Notes under the pieces: model-generated
The model's input: only the letters and a program-made list of their open reading frames with translations
Databases searched by the model: none
Told to the model about the DNA's origin: nothing
Shown here: piece after piece, positions 11,094 to 25,300 of the stretch
How positions within the stretch are numbered: the stretch's first letter is position 1
Layout: each line of letters starts with the position of its first letter
Source: Viscum album
Lineage: Eukaryota > Streptophyta > Magnoliopsida > Santalales > Viscaceae
Direction: 5' to 3'
DNA length: 64,000 bases
Assembly (NCBI GenBank): GCA_963277665.1
Contig: OY728136.1
Span: 1,979,098,576 to 1,979,162,575 of the forward strand
Translations under genes and position numbers: made by a program

Positions 11094-14000
11094 TAGGTAT
11101 CAACATCCTTATATTCCAAAAATCTCATAAAACAAATTCATGAAGATATATAGAGGAGTAATTTATCACAAAACTCAAACTCTAGGTTTCATCATTGGTT
11201 ATCTACATAACTATTCTGTTAACTCTATGCTACTTTGATGTGATGTTGAATATCCTTGAACTTCTCCGTTATTTGTTGGAAAATATCATGTTCTAATAGA
11301 TTATTTTATCCACATTCCACCCATCATATTGGATCCCTATATCTCATATTATGATGATCTAAATATGGTGTCATCTTAATTATAGAATTAACACTATTGT
11401 TTTATGTGAACTTTACCAAGGGGAGGTCTTGATCCCAGAATCCTTGTAATTTAATTGAACATGATCTCATAAAATCCCTTATAGTTTAAATTTTCCTCTT
11501 AGACTAATAGTCTATTTTATGGTGATAAGTAGTGATGAAACTCTATTATGTCTCCAATGCATTTTGAATACTTTTCTTAAACCTTGAGGTAAACATCAAA
11601 TCGTATTAAGATACAACGGAGAGTGTTAATCCATGAATCTTTACCACTACCCTTATTCTTATTTTGGTTAGTTTTATAAGTGAAAAACCTTCTTTGATGG
11701 AAATAAAATTTTCTGATTTAGTAAGGATTTTAACTAAAAATCATTTAATATTATGAATCAAAAATATTTTGATAAGTCCTGTGATAAAATATATGGCAAT
11801 GGTATCCTATCTCTATACTGGTATGGGTAACGATTGCAATATAACCTTAGTATTATTCCACCCTATCTTAAATTTCTCTCATACCAGGCATCAAGAAATG
11901 TATTCAACAATATCCCTCTTTATATGATCCCACTAATAGTGTTCTCGAATATATTTATACATTTTCAAGTTCCTTGGGTGAATGAAAAATGATGATATAT
12001 GATTATCATTGAATATATTTTTTAATTCCCTTCACAGAGGATATGAGTATTCATTTCCAAAATATAACAATTCTATCATCATAAATTTTAAACGAATTGA
12101 ATTTTCCCTTCCCAGAATCATCCACCTTTTTTTATCTCTATGTCATCTATTTATGATTTCTTAATATTCTATAGTTGTAATAGTTGAGAATTAATTTGAG
12201 AAAGGTGGGATGATATTCCTTCCTTAATAGTTACCATTACCATCCATTAATGTATAAGAATATTAAATTTTTATCATTCCATATTATTGATAATGATTCA
12301 AGGTTATTTTACATAGGTTGTCTGCACTTTTTTTTGCCTTCACCAGATAAGAGTGGAATGAGAAATCAGAATCCTTGATTAGTTCTATCCATCTTTATTT
12401 GTTTATGTTGAGGTCCTTCTATGAGAATATATATTTTAGGATTTTGTGGTCTATATATATATATATATCACACTTTTATGCATTTTTATAATGGCACCAA
12501 ACGTAAAATGTAATTATCACTACATCAAACTCAATATCATACATCAGATAGTTCAATCATTCAAAATCAATTTTCTTAAAGAATAATATACCACTGAATC
12601 ATTTTGTATGAGTACACAACCCATTCCATTTTCTGATGCATTACTATATATGAACTATCCTTCCTCACTAGTGGTAAGGGTGAGAACCAGTGATTTGGTT
12701 AGCCTCTTCATAAACACCATGAAGCTCTTATCACACATATCTATCTTGACATACATAACACCATTATGGTTTATCTTGTTATTGGGATTTAAAACCATGA
12801 AAAGTTTCTCACAAATCACATATTGTTACCCAATAATCGAAGGAAAATATGGATCTCCATTATAGATTTTGGTAAAGGTCATTCCTTAGTCACTTTAGTC
12901 TTTGACAGGTCTATAGATATCCCATTAAAAGTGATAAAATTCCCAATAATTATACTTTATCCATCAAAAACCCAAATTTAATTTAATTTTATAATAACAT
13001 ATACTTCCTAAATTTCTGTAGCACAAAAATCAAATACTTTTTGTATTACTCCTTGATTTTTTTATTAAATAATAATATCATCTATAAATATTACAAAAAA
13101 AATCCATCAAGTCCAAATATAAATATTTTATTCATTAGGTCCATATAGGAAACATGGGAATTCATGAATAGGAATGGAATAACTATGAAATCATAGTTCC
13201 CATACCATATAAAAAAGGTATTATTGGAAATATCATCCTTTTTCATGGTTAATTTATGATGTCCTGATTAAAGGTCCAATTTAGGGAAGCATTGTTCTCT
13301 GTGTAACTAATCAAACAGGTCATCAATCCATATAAGGGGATATGTTTTATTTATCATATTATCATTGAATCCATGATAATCAATATATATAAACATTGAT
13401 TCATCCTTCTTATTAACAAATAAAACTAGTTCCCCCATGGTGAATCCCTTAGGTGTATGAAATCCTTATCTAGATATTCATGTAATTGTCTCTTTAACTC
13501 ATCCATTTTAATGGGTTCCATCCTATAAAATGTCTTTGATATCATAATATATTTAGGTATAAGTTCAATTGAGAATTATACATATCTATTTGGAGGAATA
13601 CCAATTAATTGTTCAAGGAATACATTAGTACAATAACTTATTCTTGGCATGTATTTATTACCTTTCTTCTCCTTTGATTCAATCATTTCAAAAATATATT
13701 CTTTATCAAAAGTGAACAATATACATGATTCCGAATAATATTCTAAATAAGTATTATCGTCTTCTATAAACTTATATAGAATCACAGTTTAATTCAAGAT
13801 ATGGATAGTGATTTTTTTATTCTGATAGTTGATGTTGGATCAATATAGAGATAACCTATATATTCCCAATATAGCATAAAATTACAATAACAGTTTCATG
13901 ACATGTCTCACTATTATATTCGTCCCTGATATATAAAATGGGTAAGATTTATTTACTTGAGATACACTAATTTCTCCATAATCGGTTTTCACCAATTACT

Positions 14001-14250
14001 AAACATCCATTTTTTATATTTTTTGAATAGTCCTAATAGACATGAATTATAATAATGAATTCATAGGACAAGAATTAAATATTATATTTTATATTCTTGA
14101 TTTAATAACTAGTGTACCTATCACAACATAATTTTATTGATCCACCTCTACAGTAGTGATAACATAATCCCACATTTTCCTTCTTCGCCTTAGGGGTTGT
14201 TGGCCTTGGTTTTCTTCAACAACCCTTGGATTAGTGCGTTGGTTAGAATA
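11094..14250 (-). pseudogene. Decayed chromovirus pol of element A
   Basis: Read on the minus strand, this is Ty3/gypsy pol riddled with stops. RNase H lies about 12,640-12,413, with the TDH(K)SLKY-like block over an AT run. RT lies about 13,460-13,050. Its visible pieces include ELVLFVNKKDESMFIYIDY, YPLIWIDDLFD and KLDLQSGHHKL-like text, and the catalytic FIDDI box is still encoded (GATGAT at 13,082-13,077). The protease-RT linker is at 13,785-13,576 and holds LIGIPPNRYV, which matches the ELPGLPPxREVEF region of the family. The segment 11,094-12,400 should be integrase by position, but I could not read motifs there. The gene is cut at about 11,094 by the LTR array. Confidence 0.7.
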
Positions 14251-14351
14251 GTGTCAATAATCTTTATATTTGAAACAATAGACAAAAAATGGGGATTAAT
14301 ATAGATATTTATATCTTTGATCACAATGGTTTTCATATTAAACTCACATCA

Positions 14352-15260
14352 ACATTATTTAGAATGATGTCTCTAATTTTCACAACTAAAACATTTTTTA
14401 GTTTCCTTGAGATTGTTTTTAGAAACTTATTTCCACACTTTTGACATGTGGCGTGTCAGATTTTATGATTTCCATGAGTTTTATGTAGTAATACTCTAGG
14501 GTTATTTTCTATTATCTACATTTTATGTCCAATCCCATGAGATCATTGGGAACCACCCATTTCTATTACAACTTTGAGGGAACATCATAGAACTTATTCA
14601 TTGTTTTCAAAGCCTCAAATTTTGAAATCCCTTTGTTTACTTATTATTATCCCACCGAAGAAGTGGTAAATTTCACTTTTTTTGTAAATGATAAAACTGA
14701 AGGAATGCCATGAAGGCCATGATACATTATCCTCCATAGATAAGATTGATTTATCATCCTTTTTATTGATTTAATGGAACTACATCTCTATTTTAAGTTA
14801 GAGAGTGAAATGATGATTTATTGACAAATAAAATCTTGAATTCATCCCACTCTATAGTTTATTTGTCTTATTTATGTTCATATTCTTGATTAGTGTCCAT
14901 GGATGATCCAATTCTACCTCAAAGTGATAAAAATCTACAATAAACTTCTCTTGATCACAATATTTAAGGACATACAATATATTCTCAATTGAATTAATCT
15001 ATTATGATATGATTATGGGATCAAAAAACCCCCTAAAACATGGAGTTATTTGGTGCATAAAGGACTAAAATGTAAAAAAAATCAAATGGAATTCCATGTA
15101 ATTTAATATATTATTCATATCTTACTAGATTTTTCTAATGCATCAGATATGTTATTATATACATCTAAAATCATGTTAGGCATTTCATTACGATAATCAA
15201 CATATTTCCCACTATAGATATCATTAAAGTGATTCCTACTGAATTCAGTTATTTTCTAAA
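14352..15260 (-). pseudogene. Decayed gag of element A with CCHC zinc knuckle
   Basis: Minus-strand positions 14,393-14,352 read C-F-S-C-E-N-stop-R-H-H-S-K-stop-C. This is a CX2CX4HX4C nucleocapsid knuckle with all four ligands kept and two internal stops. Farther upstream on the minus strand (about 14,860-14,780) a WDEFKILFVNK-like stretch matches the W-x-x-F-x-x-x-F-x-x-K-Y-F-P signature of plant gypsy capsid. Gag would bind the RNA and form the virus-like particle. It is non-functional here. Confidence 0.65.
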
Positions 15261-15299
15261 ATAAAAGGTATATAGGTATGGGAATACTTTAATTAATAA

Positions 15300-18190
15300 A
15301 TGTATAAAACATAAACCATAAAAATAAAATAATTAACTCATACAAGATATTATGAATTAACATATCAATATCATTATTTCAATCTATGTTTTCCATATCC
15401 ATTTATTAATTAGGTTCTCTAACCTAACATTTTATTCAGTTTATTCATAATGGTTGGGAGAGAGTATATGAATTATCCAAAGAATATACCCCGGGAGTGT
15501 CAAAATAGGCCTATAGTTTGATCTATTTGTTGTGAACCCAGTGATGATCATGTTAATACTCAATACACACTATTCTAGGTTATTACCCTTAGGTACATTT
15601 GTTCTTGATCCTAGATCCACATGTAGTATCCAGATAGGGATTTAATTTCTTAGAAAACCACATAATCAAAATGTTGCCAAATTTTTTGGTCGTTATCTTA
15701 TAATTTTTCTTATCCCTAGGGTTTTTAATAATTTTATATCATCATAATATCTAAAAAAATTATATCTTTACCTAATAGAAACTATAGTGGATTAACACTT
15801 AAACATATATTAATCAATTATTTTTAATATAATTTTCCAATAAATTCAAACCAAGGATTGAATGTTATTTTTTATTTAGGTGATTTGAAACATAAATAAA
15901 TAATCTTAAATATAAAAACCTAATATTTATTTAAAAATATATATAGTTCTTGTAACTGTCATAAATCTTCTAAAATTGTGTAGGTTAACTAATGGAAAAA
16001 ATACATGAGAAAAAGTTTTAGATGGGAATACTAGTAAGCGGATAAACATAAAAATAAATCATAATATTACATTCAAGAGACATAACATAGTATCATAAAA
16101 ATTATTATCATAATAATGAAAAATAGTATAAGGAATTGGAATAATAAGATAATCGAATAATAGAATATTTGGAAATAACACAAGATATGACATGACAAAT
16201 AGAAGTCTTAGATTACCCCTATGACAATTATCATAATGTAGAAAATGTCTCATGGTGGATTAGGTTTTATCCCTATTCCCTTTAATAACATCTCATGAGA
16301 CATAAATATTTAAATAACGAAGGGATATAATGTTCTGATCCCACCTGACACATAATAAATATTATACATATTCATTCTCTAAGTGGAAAGGAAACTATAT
16401 ATAAATCATAATGATTCTCATAAGAAGAAGGAATTAAATTATTTTGGACATTAATAATTAAAAGAGGAACATATTTATTCAACATGGATTTTAAATGTAT
16501 AAAAAATTCATGAGAATGATATAGGATAAGAATGGATAAAAATTGACCACTTGGGTGATGCTTTATAAAATAAGTAAATGATATTTTCAAATAAGTAAAA
16601 TGCCTATTATTTTAAAAAAACAAAATTAACCTAAAAGGGTTCTCTATAAAATAATGAGCGATTTTAGAAGTTGTTAATGTTTTAAAAATAATTATTTGGG
16701 TGATTCTTTACATGAGATATGAAATAATAAATTTCTCTAAAACCAATATTACATAAAAGTGGGAATATAGAAGTGAAATAAAAACATACCTCGATATTAC
16801 ATTGAAACAATATATTTAACTAAGTATATATTTAAGGGATATATATATATATATATAATATATAAGAATTTATTGTGAATAAGATTTTGTAAAAGTGATT
16901 AAAATAAATAGAATGAGTATCTTACAAGTAATTGGGTGGTATGAAAGACCCCTTACCCCGTGTTCTATTTCGTTTGGGACTCACACTTAACTCCATATAG
17001 AGATAGAGTTTTCTCACAAAATTATCCTGGGAAATAGTGGACTTAATAAACTAATAGTGAATATTGGTTTAAGGAAGGGAGATAACGATCTATAGGGAAT
17101 AAAATGAAATATTTTTAGAAATAAATTTGAGGGGAAAGGTGTAACATGAATTGGTGGAATAATCCCCTTTTATAAGTATAGAGGAGGAAAATTTTGGAAG
17201 CATCAATTAAATTATCAATAATGTATTTAACCTATTCAAGGGTAAATAGATCGCAATGGTAAAAAGAGGAAGGGTATGTGAGGTTTTATCAATACACATT
17301 TAAATGTATATTTAGAATCATATTTTAACCTACTTTTGGTAATTTTATATTTTTAACTAAATTTTTTCAATTTTTTACTTGTTCTAGGGTAATTGATTTC
17401 CATCCGTAGTAATTAATTTTAATAAAAAAAATAATCCTTACATTTTTATATAAATTTATTCTTATGATATCAAATTTTATAATAATTTTAATAAATAAGA
17501 TTTTTAATGGTTTGAAATGTTTATTTTTAAAAAAATCATACTACATGCAAAAATAGTATTTGGGAAAAATGTGTTTTTAAGAATAAAATTTTTATGTATG
17601 ATAAAATTAGCAATGTTTTTTACTTTAATGGCATAAATTGGTTTAGTATAAGAAAATAAATATAATGTGTCTTTCAAATCATGCTAAAACAAAGTTTCAC
17701 CTTAATAAAACTTAATTAGATTAAAAAGCTAAAAAATCTTTATTATATTTAAAATATTAATTTTGTTTTATACGGTTAATCATTGGTTTTATAAATTTTC
17801 AAAAAATAACAATAAAATGATGAAATATAATTTTTAACTAAATTTTTTATCAATTATTTTTTATAATATTCTTGGTCTTTATTATATACTTATAATGTAA
17901 TAAAATTCATTATTTTAAAAAAACAATATTTTTCACTATTCATGTTAAAAAATTATTTCAGAATAATCTCAAAAATTCATATTAGCCTAATTTTTTTATA
18001 TAGAATTAAGAAGTGATGTAAATTTAGAAAAACTGAAATTATATTACTTAAAAAATAAAATATATAAAAAATAATTTCTTTTATTAAAAAATATTATTTT
18101 TAAGATTAAAGTGTTCGTAATCCTCTTCTGTTGGAATTTCAATTTGATTACTGTATTTTTATTTATTATAGGTTTAATTATTGTTATAAT
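15300..18190 (-). mobile_element. Decayed 5' LTR of element A (approximate limits)
   Basis: This AT-rich stretch shares several blocks with the LTRs of element B. Examples are 15,490-15,610 (GGGAGTGTCAAAAT, TTATTACCCTTAGG) against 19,350-19,460 and 26,530-26,640; 16,290-16,345 (TCTCATGAGACATAA) against 26,110-26,170; and 17,940-17,970 against 20,640 and 27,830. The block order and spacing differ from B, so it is a related rather than identical LTR. Termini could not be fixed to the base. A TA microsatellite lies near 16,838-16,860. I see no gene in it. Confidence 0.5.
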
Positions 18191-18352
18191 TTTCTTATGT
18201 AATGTTGAGAAGATCATTTTAATGGTGTTTCATTTGAAACATTCTTCTAAACATTGTCTATATTTATGGAAAAAATATTGACTAAAACATGAGTCATTAT
18301 ACTTTCCACCATATTTCATATTGATGACATTTATGATAGACCATCCTATTTA

Positions 18353-18357
18353 TATTC
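18353..18357. other. Target-site duplication, low-coordinate side of element B
   Basis: TATTC directly abuts the LTR end. The partner at 28,069-28,073 is TATTT, one C-to-T step away. Confidence 0.5.
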
Positions 18358-20884
18358 TGCACTACATTGAGTGAAATTTCTTGAAAAGATTCTAGTTTAT
18401 TAAAAATAAGAATTCATTTACATAGTGCCTATATTTATTTTATTACATTGGTTCAAAATGAATAGATAAAAATATGTGGTCCCAAGAAATTAGTAGTCTT
18501 AGAAAACTAAATACATAATTGTATGTTACATTCCATTACCAAATTAAGATATATCATTTTAATACATAAAACATCACTATTTATCCTTGAAATTCCACAC
18601 ATCACATACTTATTATTTTTTGGGGAATGATAAATAGTATAAATGTGTGTTCTCATGTGATCAATAAGGGGTAACATATAGTGGGAGATATTATAGGGTA
18701 CACGTGACATAAATAATATGGTTAGAATAAATAAATTGAATAATTCCATAAATTGGAATAATATATCCATAGATAACATAACAGAAATGAAAACATGGAT
18801 ATCCATAATTAATCTCATAGTGATGGAATGCATAATGTCCTGCATCATAAACATACTATCAAGGAGTTGTTCCAAGAACTTATATATATATATATATATG
18901 GTTATGAATTACACAAAATACCAAAAAAATATTTCTAATGATACCTACTAAGGCATCAAGGGGATATATAATTTTGGGACTGAGCCTTCATATAACAAGT
19001 CCAATGAATCCATTAAATAAACAGAATGGGTAAAAATAAATATATCATAATGTTCCTTAAGGAACACCATAAATAATCATGGCTAATTAATCAATAGTTT
19101 TCCATATAATCATATTGATATATAGAATCCCAATATTTCAACATTTAATGGAAAAATATGGATTTCCATTTTGAATATCCTACAATCAACTTAGAAACAT
19201 TAGAAGATTCACAACTTAATATAAATTATCCTTATCAAAATAACTATAACAAGGTAGTAGTGAGAAATACCTTCAAGGTGTAGGGATATTAATAAAAAAT
19301 AATCCTTCATTATAGTTCACAAATAGACCATGAATCATCTAAATCATAACCCATGAGAGTGTAAAACCCGGTGTGTTGTTTGGATCATTAGTTGTGTAAT
19401 TAATAAAGATCGAGTCAATACTCAACTAACCTTTATGAATTTATTACCCCTAGGTGCTTCTAATATATATCTTTCATCCACATATCTATATCCAGATAAT
19501 GATTTCATTTCTATGAAATGAATCACTCATTAATTTAATAAATGTTTTGGTTGTTTTATGGATATAGGTGTGTTTGAGAATTATACTAGCTTGTAAAGGT
19601 TATTTAATAAGATATAATTATTATATCTTATTTTTAATATAATAATAACATTATTATAAGTAATAAAAATAATTTACATTAAAATAAATTGGGAAGGATT
19701 ACTCAAATAATTGATAAGAAGGGATTAATGACCCTTACATCAGCTTCGTAATGAATTAGTAAGAGGATATAATGAGAGATAATAATAAATATATCAATAA
19801 CAAAATATTAAATAGATTATAATACCATAGAATAAATACCATGATACTATATGGAAAATAATTTTAAATGACATTGTAACAAAATACAATCAATTGAAAA
19901 GGAAAAAGGATGATTATACACCCTTACTTGTAAGGTAACTTCTTAAGGCTTGATATGAACTCCTTAGAACCATAAAAACTACTTGGATATACTTATTAGA
20001 GGGAAAATTAGAGGAAATTATTTATATATGGATTATTAGGGGTGTGGAATGTGATATTTTGTGAATGTGAGCTCCTTTTATATGTATTTAAGAGGTAAAT
20101 TTCATTGGAAACATAATTATGGTGAAGGGTAAAGATGGAATAACTTGGTAACTAGGTGAGATAGGTAAATATTGTTGGTTATATATGTGGTATTTAATTT
20201 AATACCTAAAAATGGTGTTCTAAAATATTTTTCAATGATTTTAATCTGGAAACTTTTGAGCTACTTTAATTTACCCCTTTTAGCCCCATTCACCTTAATT
20301 AAATATTTACCATAGTAATTACGCTTATACTAAAATTATAAAATGAAATATATTAAATTTTTTATGTTTTATTTCCAAATATTTTATTCATTTAATTTAA
20401 TTAAATTTACATATATGAAAAATTAACTTTTAAATTGAATCATGAAAGATAAAAAATTTAATTTTGTATAAAAATGTATTATTATACATTAAGGATTTTT
20501 ATTCTTATTTCCTTTAAATTACTAAAAAATGAGAGTTAATATTTTTTTACATGTTTAAAAATTATATTAGTTTAATTATTTAAAATATATAAATTAAATT
20601 AGTTTATATCATAAATACAATAATAGAATGAATAATTCATTGAAAATAATATTTTTCATAAAAATCTCCAAAATTCATCTGAAGCTAATTTTGATATTCA
20701 TAATGAAAAAATGATTTTTATTTTATAAAATTTAAATTCTACACTTTAAAAATATAGCTATTAAATATATTTATAATATAAATTTCTTGAATTTTACTAT
20801 TATAATAATGAAATAGAACGTGTATTGTGGAATAGGTTCGGGGATATAGTGTTTATATAGTATAGACTAATATTTGGTATTACA
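18358..20884 (-). mobile_element. 3' LTR of element B (2,527 bp)
   Basis: On the minus strand it starts TGTAATACCA at 20,884, right after a polypurine tract, and ends TGCA at 18,358. It aligns with 25,579-28,068 at an offset of about 7,180. Matching blocks include 18,480-18,600 with 25,663-25,790, 18,955-18,990 with 26,140-26,175, and 19,340-19,460 with 26,515-26,640. It is very AT-rich and strongly diverged from its partner, so the insertion is old. The open frame at 18,507-18,875 lies inside and is not a gene. Confidence 0.75.
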
Positions 20885-20897
20885 TTCTCCCCTACTT
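20885..20897 (-). other. Polypurine tract of element B
   Basis: The minus strand reads AAGTAGGGGAGAA immediately before TGTAATACC. It is a typical chromovirus polypurine tract. Confidence 0.75.
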
Positions 20898-23800
20898 AAA
20901 TAATTCCATAATCCAAATCTATGATATATGTTAGCTTAATGATTTATTTTATTAGTTATTCATCATTTCTTTTTCAGGTTCCCATGTTTCTTCTTCTAAC
21001 ATGATATTCCACTAGAGTACTTTCACTTGTTGAGTTGTCTGATTTCAGAATAATTTATCTCTAGTATTAATAATTTACATATTAGCTAAATTATAAGAAA
21101 AAACATGTTACAAATCCATTTCCTCAACTAAGAGTACACTTTTTGTGTCATGAATTTACTTCCCCAATAATAATACATGTAATACATCATGAACTTTAGA
21201 AAGGTTTTGTTTCATAAGAAAACCATAATCCAAAACTTAAAATTTCCCTAAAATTTCATTAGAAAATATATACCTATTAATTTGATTTACCTTCTTAAGG
21301 AACATTATAACTCCCATTCATAAAGGTACATTTAAGAAGAAATGACCACCTACTAACATTTTAATGGTCTACCTCTAATTATCAGTATATATTTCTAGTC
21401 ATCTATGAGCCATCTGAATTTGATTCATAATAACTTACACCTCCAATGTTGTCTCTTTGACAAGTTCTATACCATATATCACCCTTTCTCTAACTTCATC
21501 CCAAAAAGTTTGGGTACAACGTTTTTCCTATACAAGGACCCATAATGTGACATTGTTATACTATGATGGAATTTTTTTTATACATATTTCACTAGAGGTA
21601 GGTATTCATCTCATGTTACTTGGATGTTAAGTAAGAATGACTCTAAAATATCCTCTAGTTGTTGGATTGTTCTCTCTGACTACATATCTAATTGAAGATT
21701 GTATGTGGGGTCCAATGGTATCTATGAATTCAAATCCTTTTGAATACTCCTATAAAATTTAGATATGAAGTGAAGGTATTGATTATATATAATTGATAGT
21801 TGTTCACCAAAATTACTCACAAGTTTATTTACAAAAATCATTTTAAGACGTTCAAGGGGTAAATTTACCAATAACGCTTGGAAGTATAAAAATGTGGTGA
21901 TTCAATCCATGACCCATATAACATCATCATTGGCTAGATTTATTAAGAAGTAAATTAAAAAACTCTATTATGATATATTCCCACATACACATTAGTATAT
22001 GGAGGGGATACATTACACCATACAAGAGTTTCCTTTATCATTTTCAATTTTGGTATGACAATAATATTAACGCATATTCATCAGTTTCATGATTCCTATT
22101 TACCCAATAAAATTGATACAATAGATCACTATACATATTGATGTTACCGAGGTGTATGGAGAAATTCAAGGTATGGTCTTCATCTAGTAATTGTTTATTT
22201 CTATCAGATGCTAATGGTGGACATTGTCTCTTTTCGAACATCAACAAACCAACTTTGTAGATGAATAACATTAATATCCCATATTTTGGGGGATTAATAC
22301 TCTATTTCAAACCCTTGTCATCCTTTTGATAATTTTTCTATCTTCTCTAGTAAATATGGTTGGACAATTGATTTTAAAAGGAATAATATTTCCCCTTTTT
22401 CAATAGATTCTATATCTAAATTTACTATATTCAGGAATGTTAGACCCCTATCCTTCATAATTGTTAATTGGCTCTATGATATTTTCTACCCAATGAATTC
22501 TATAGATTTTTTCCTTCCTAGGGTGGTATTTTCTATTACATTAATAGTATTTGAGTAGTTCCAACCATCCCCTTTATCTCATGTTGATTTTTTATTCATG
22601 AATATATATTTTAAATCTTATGTGATCTGTATATAAATATATATCACATCTTCTACTATAAATATAGTTCCTATATATTTTTAATTCAATGAATAAAATA
22701 TTCTTCTCATGATCATAAATTGGATATATTTTCTCTTGGGTTTTCAATTACTATTATCCATAAGTAACAAATATATAATTTTATATAAGTAAACACCATA
22801 GTCCATCCAATAATACATTATGATTTGTAAAAAATTATTCCTCTAAAAATATTACAATAAATATGGGTGAATTAATCAATATCCTATTAAGTTCCTCAAA
22901 TTTTTTATCACATTCCATCAACCATGTGAATTTGACCCCTTTAAGTATCAATTTGGTTAAAATATTAGCTAATATAGAAGAGTATTTAAAAAGTTAATGA
23001 TCGTAACCTACTAATCTATTGAAACTACAAATTTTAGTTATATTCACTTACATGAGATGTTATTTATCAATTTTTTTTATTATAGGGTATATGAATATTT
23101 TATCCTTGCAAACAATTTGGCTATGAAAAGAGACTTACTGAAGACAAAATTCACGCATAATAAATTTACCATATAACTTTATCTTCTTTAAAGTGTTAAG
23201 GATGATTTATACCTTTTATTCATGATATTTATAAAATTTATACTATCAAAATATTATACTAATGGAAAATTTAACTAATTTATCATGGCAGTACATGAAT
23301 ACACTATTAATTAAACTTATGAACATTGAGAGTGCATTAGTTAACCCAAAGGTAATTAATATGAACTGATAATTCCCATAAATTTTGTCAATAGTATCCT
23401 TTGGAATATTATCATTCTTGACATTTAATTGATTATTACCAAAATATAAATCAATATTTTAGAATTATTGATCCTCTTAAAGTGAAATAACCTATGTGAG
23501 AAAAAATATACTTTTAATTTATATAAATGTTACTAATTTCCCTATAGTCAATGCATAACCTCATATACACATCCTGATTCTTCAAAAATAAAATAGTTTC
23601 TCCCCAAGGTTTCATAATAGGGCGTATGGATTAGTTATCATAAAATTCTTGGAATTGTTTATAAAATTCCACCAATTATACCAAATATATTTTATAGGAA
23701 GGCTAAAATATGGGGTTTTCACTAGGGATCAAAAGAGATTTTAAATTCATAACAATGTGGATATCTAGGAAATTATTTAAGGAATACATCTATCTAATCC

Positions 23801-24400
23801 CAATTATTAGAAATATTCTCAATTCAATGTATATTCTTCTCATTAATTGATTCATATTGTCCCGGAATTTCATTTAGTTGAGCCACTATAGGTGATTTCA
23901 AACATGAATTGGGAAATGAAGTAACTTTTTTAAAGACAATGGATAAAATTCTAGAATCAGAGATTTAATTCTCTTAGTCACATAACTAAATTCTTATATT
24001 ATACTTTGACTACTAATCTATAGAAAATATTATGTTATATTTAACTATAGTAATAAGAACCAAGATTACAACCAAATAGCCTCAATGTATTTTAATAGAT
24101 TCTAAAAAAATATACATTTTTCTCTATAAATCTATCACAATGAGTTTTATCTAACCAATTATTCCTTAATTCTACAGGGGATGATTCCATGTTCTTATAA
24201 AAAATGATAGATAAAAAGAGTCCACATGTCCAAAATAAATAATATGTTATCTAAATTTGAGTTCATTATTAATGTTCTGACTATGAAATAATTTTAGACC
24301 TTAATATCTGTTATTGTGGTAACATATGTTCTTCCTTACTCCATTAGCTTATTTTATTTTTGATTCCTTTGATGATTGGGAAATTTATTTTAATAATGTC
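20898..24400 (-). pseudogene. Decayed chromovirus pol of element B
   Basis: This is minus-strand pol in the order (high to low coordinate) protease region about 24,300-24,000, RT about 23,650-23,100, RNase H about 22,760-22,590, integrase finger 22,271-22,044, then integrase core to the polypurine tract. The RNase H block recalls the YTDHKSLKY...QRRWLELLKDY family pattern. RT is identified mainly by collinearity with element A (TTCTTCAAAAATAAAATAG at 23,579 against 13,406). Stops and AT drift leave no usable frame. Such a pol would reverse-transcribe and integrate the element. Confidence 0.65.
22044..22271 (-). pseudogene. Integrase zinc-finger fragment of element B
   Basis: This open 75-codon minus-strand stretch contains EDHTLNFSIHLGNINMYSDL and then YWVNRNHETDEYA. 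It lines up with the integrase HHCC-finger region of plant Ty3/gypsy elements (EAH...HPG...KMY.DL...YWW..MK.DI.EFV). The two histidines are visible (EDH, SIH). The cysteine pair is lost after the frame ends. Confidence 0.7.
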
Positions 24401-24452
24401 TCATGTTCCTTCAATTTAATCATTCAAATTATTTGGTTACTTACATTCCCTT

Positions 24453-25300
24453 TCACATGTGATGTTGATGGCAGTTATCTCCACATTTATAACAATATCT
24501 CATTCCCTTCAAGCTATCTCTAGGGTGTTTCATTGTAAATTTATTATATGATAGGAATTATACCATCTTCTTCTTCCTCTTTCCAAATTCATTTCAAATT
24601 GGATATTTACCACCCTTTTATTCCCTTACTTATCTTTGAAATTAATAAATTTTGTGAACTCATTCTCAGCATTGATGAAAACTATCACTATATCCTCATA
24701 TGTTGAAAATAATGTATAGAATAATTCAAATATATGACTTTTATTTAATCCATAAATGATGTGATCCACCTTAATTTTAGTTTATCATACATAATTTATA
24801 TCATATATTTCTAGCCTTACAATGTTAACCTCATATTCCACAAGAAACTCCCCTTCATTTTGTTTAAAAATTAGAACATTTATTTCTATGTTAGATATTT
24901 TATCATGAGGAAAATATTTCTCCAAAAATAACATTTTAAAATAATTCACTCCATTATTTTTATATATTACTTCTTCATTGTGTCTTAAATCAAATTCCAC
25001 CATTGACTAACATCTTGATTCAGTATGTATATAGTCATGATTACATTCTCCCTTTCACTATGTCCCAAATAGAATAATTTCTCCTCTAAAAACATTATCA
25101 ATTGATCTACCAACAATGGATTACTAGTTCACTTAAGTACCGGATGTTGTTTCCTTATAAAGTGATATAATTTTGCCACTACATACTGATAGTCAATAGT
25201 CTGTTCCATTCAGCTAAGGTTATTTTTCTAACCTGATTTAATTTCCCTGATGTATTCATAATCTACTAATCTCTAACACTAGATCCGTTGATTTGGTTAA
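24453..25300 (-). pseudogene. Decayed gag of element B
   Basis: The capsid part at 25,003-24,785 is open for 72 codons and contains FKMLFLEKYFPHDKISNIEI, then EGEFLVEYE. This matches the F...EKYFP......E...L.QG...V.EYE signature of plant gypsy Gag. A zinc knuckle follows at 24,494-24,453 and reads C-Y-K-C-G-D-N-C-H-Q-H-H-M-stop. That is CX2CX4HX4 with the last cysteine codon turned into a stop. The N-terminus up to the leader is unreadable. Confidence 0.7.

Noticed and set aside
16838..16860. TA microsatellites (also 12,453-12,469 and 18,882-18,900) as regulatory sites or origins
   Set aside because: They are short simple repeats in AT-rich decayed LTR or pol DNA, with no supporting context.
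18507..18875. Minus-strand 122-codon frame in the AT-rich region
   Set aside because: It lies wholly inside the 3' LTR of element B, is Ile/Met/Leu-rich from AT bias, and is not open in the partner LTR.
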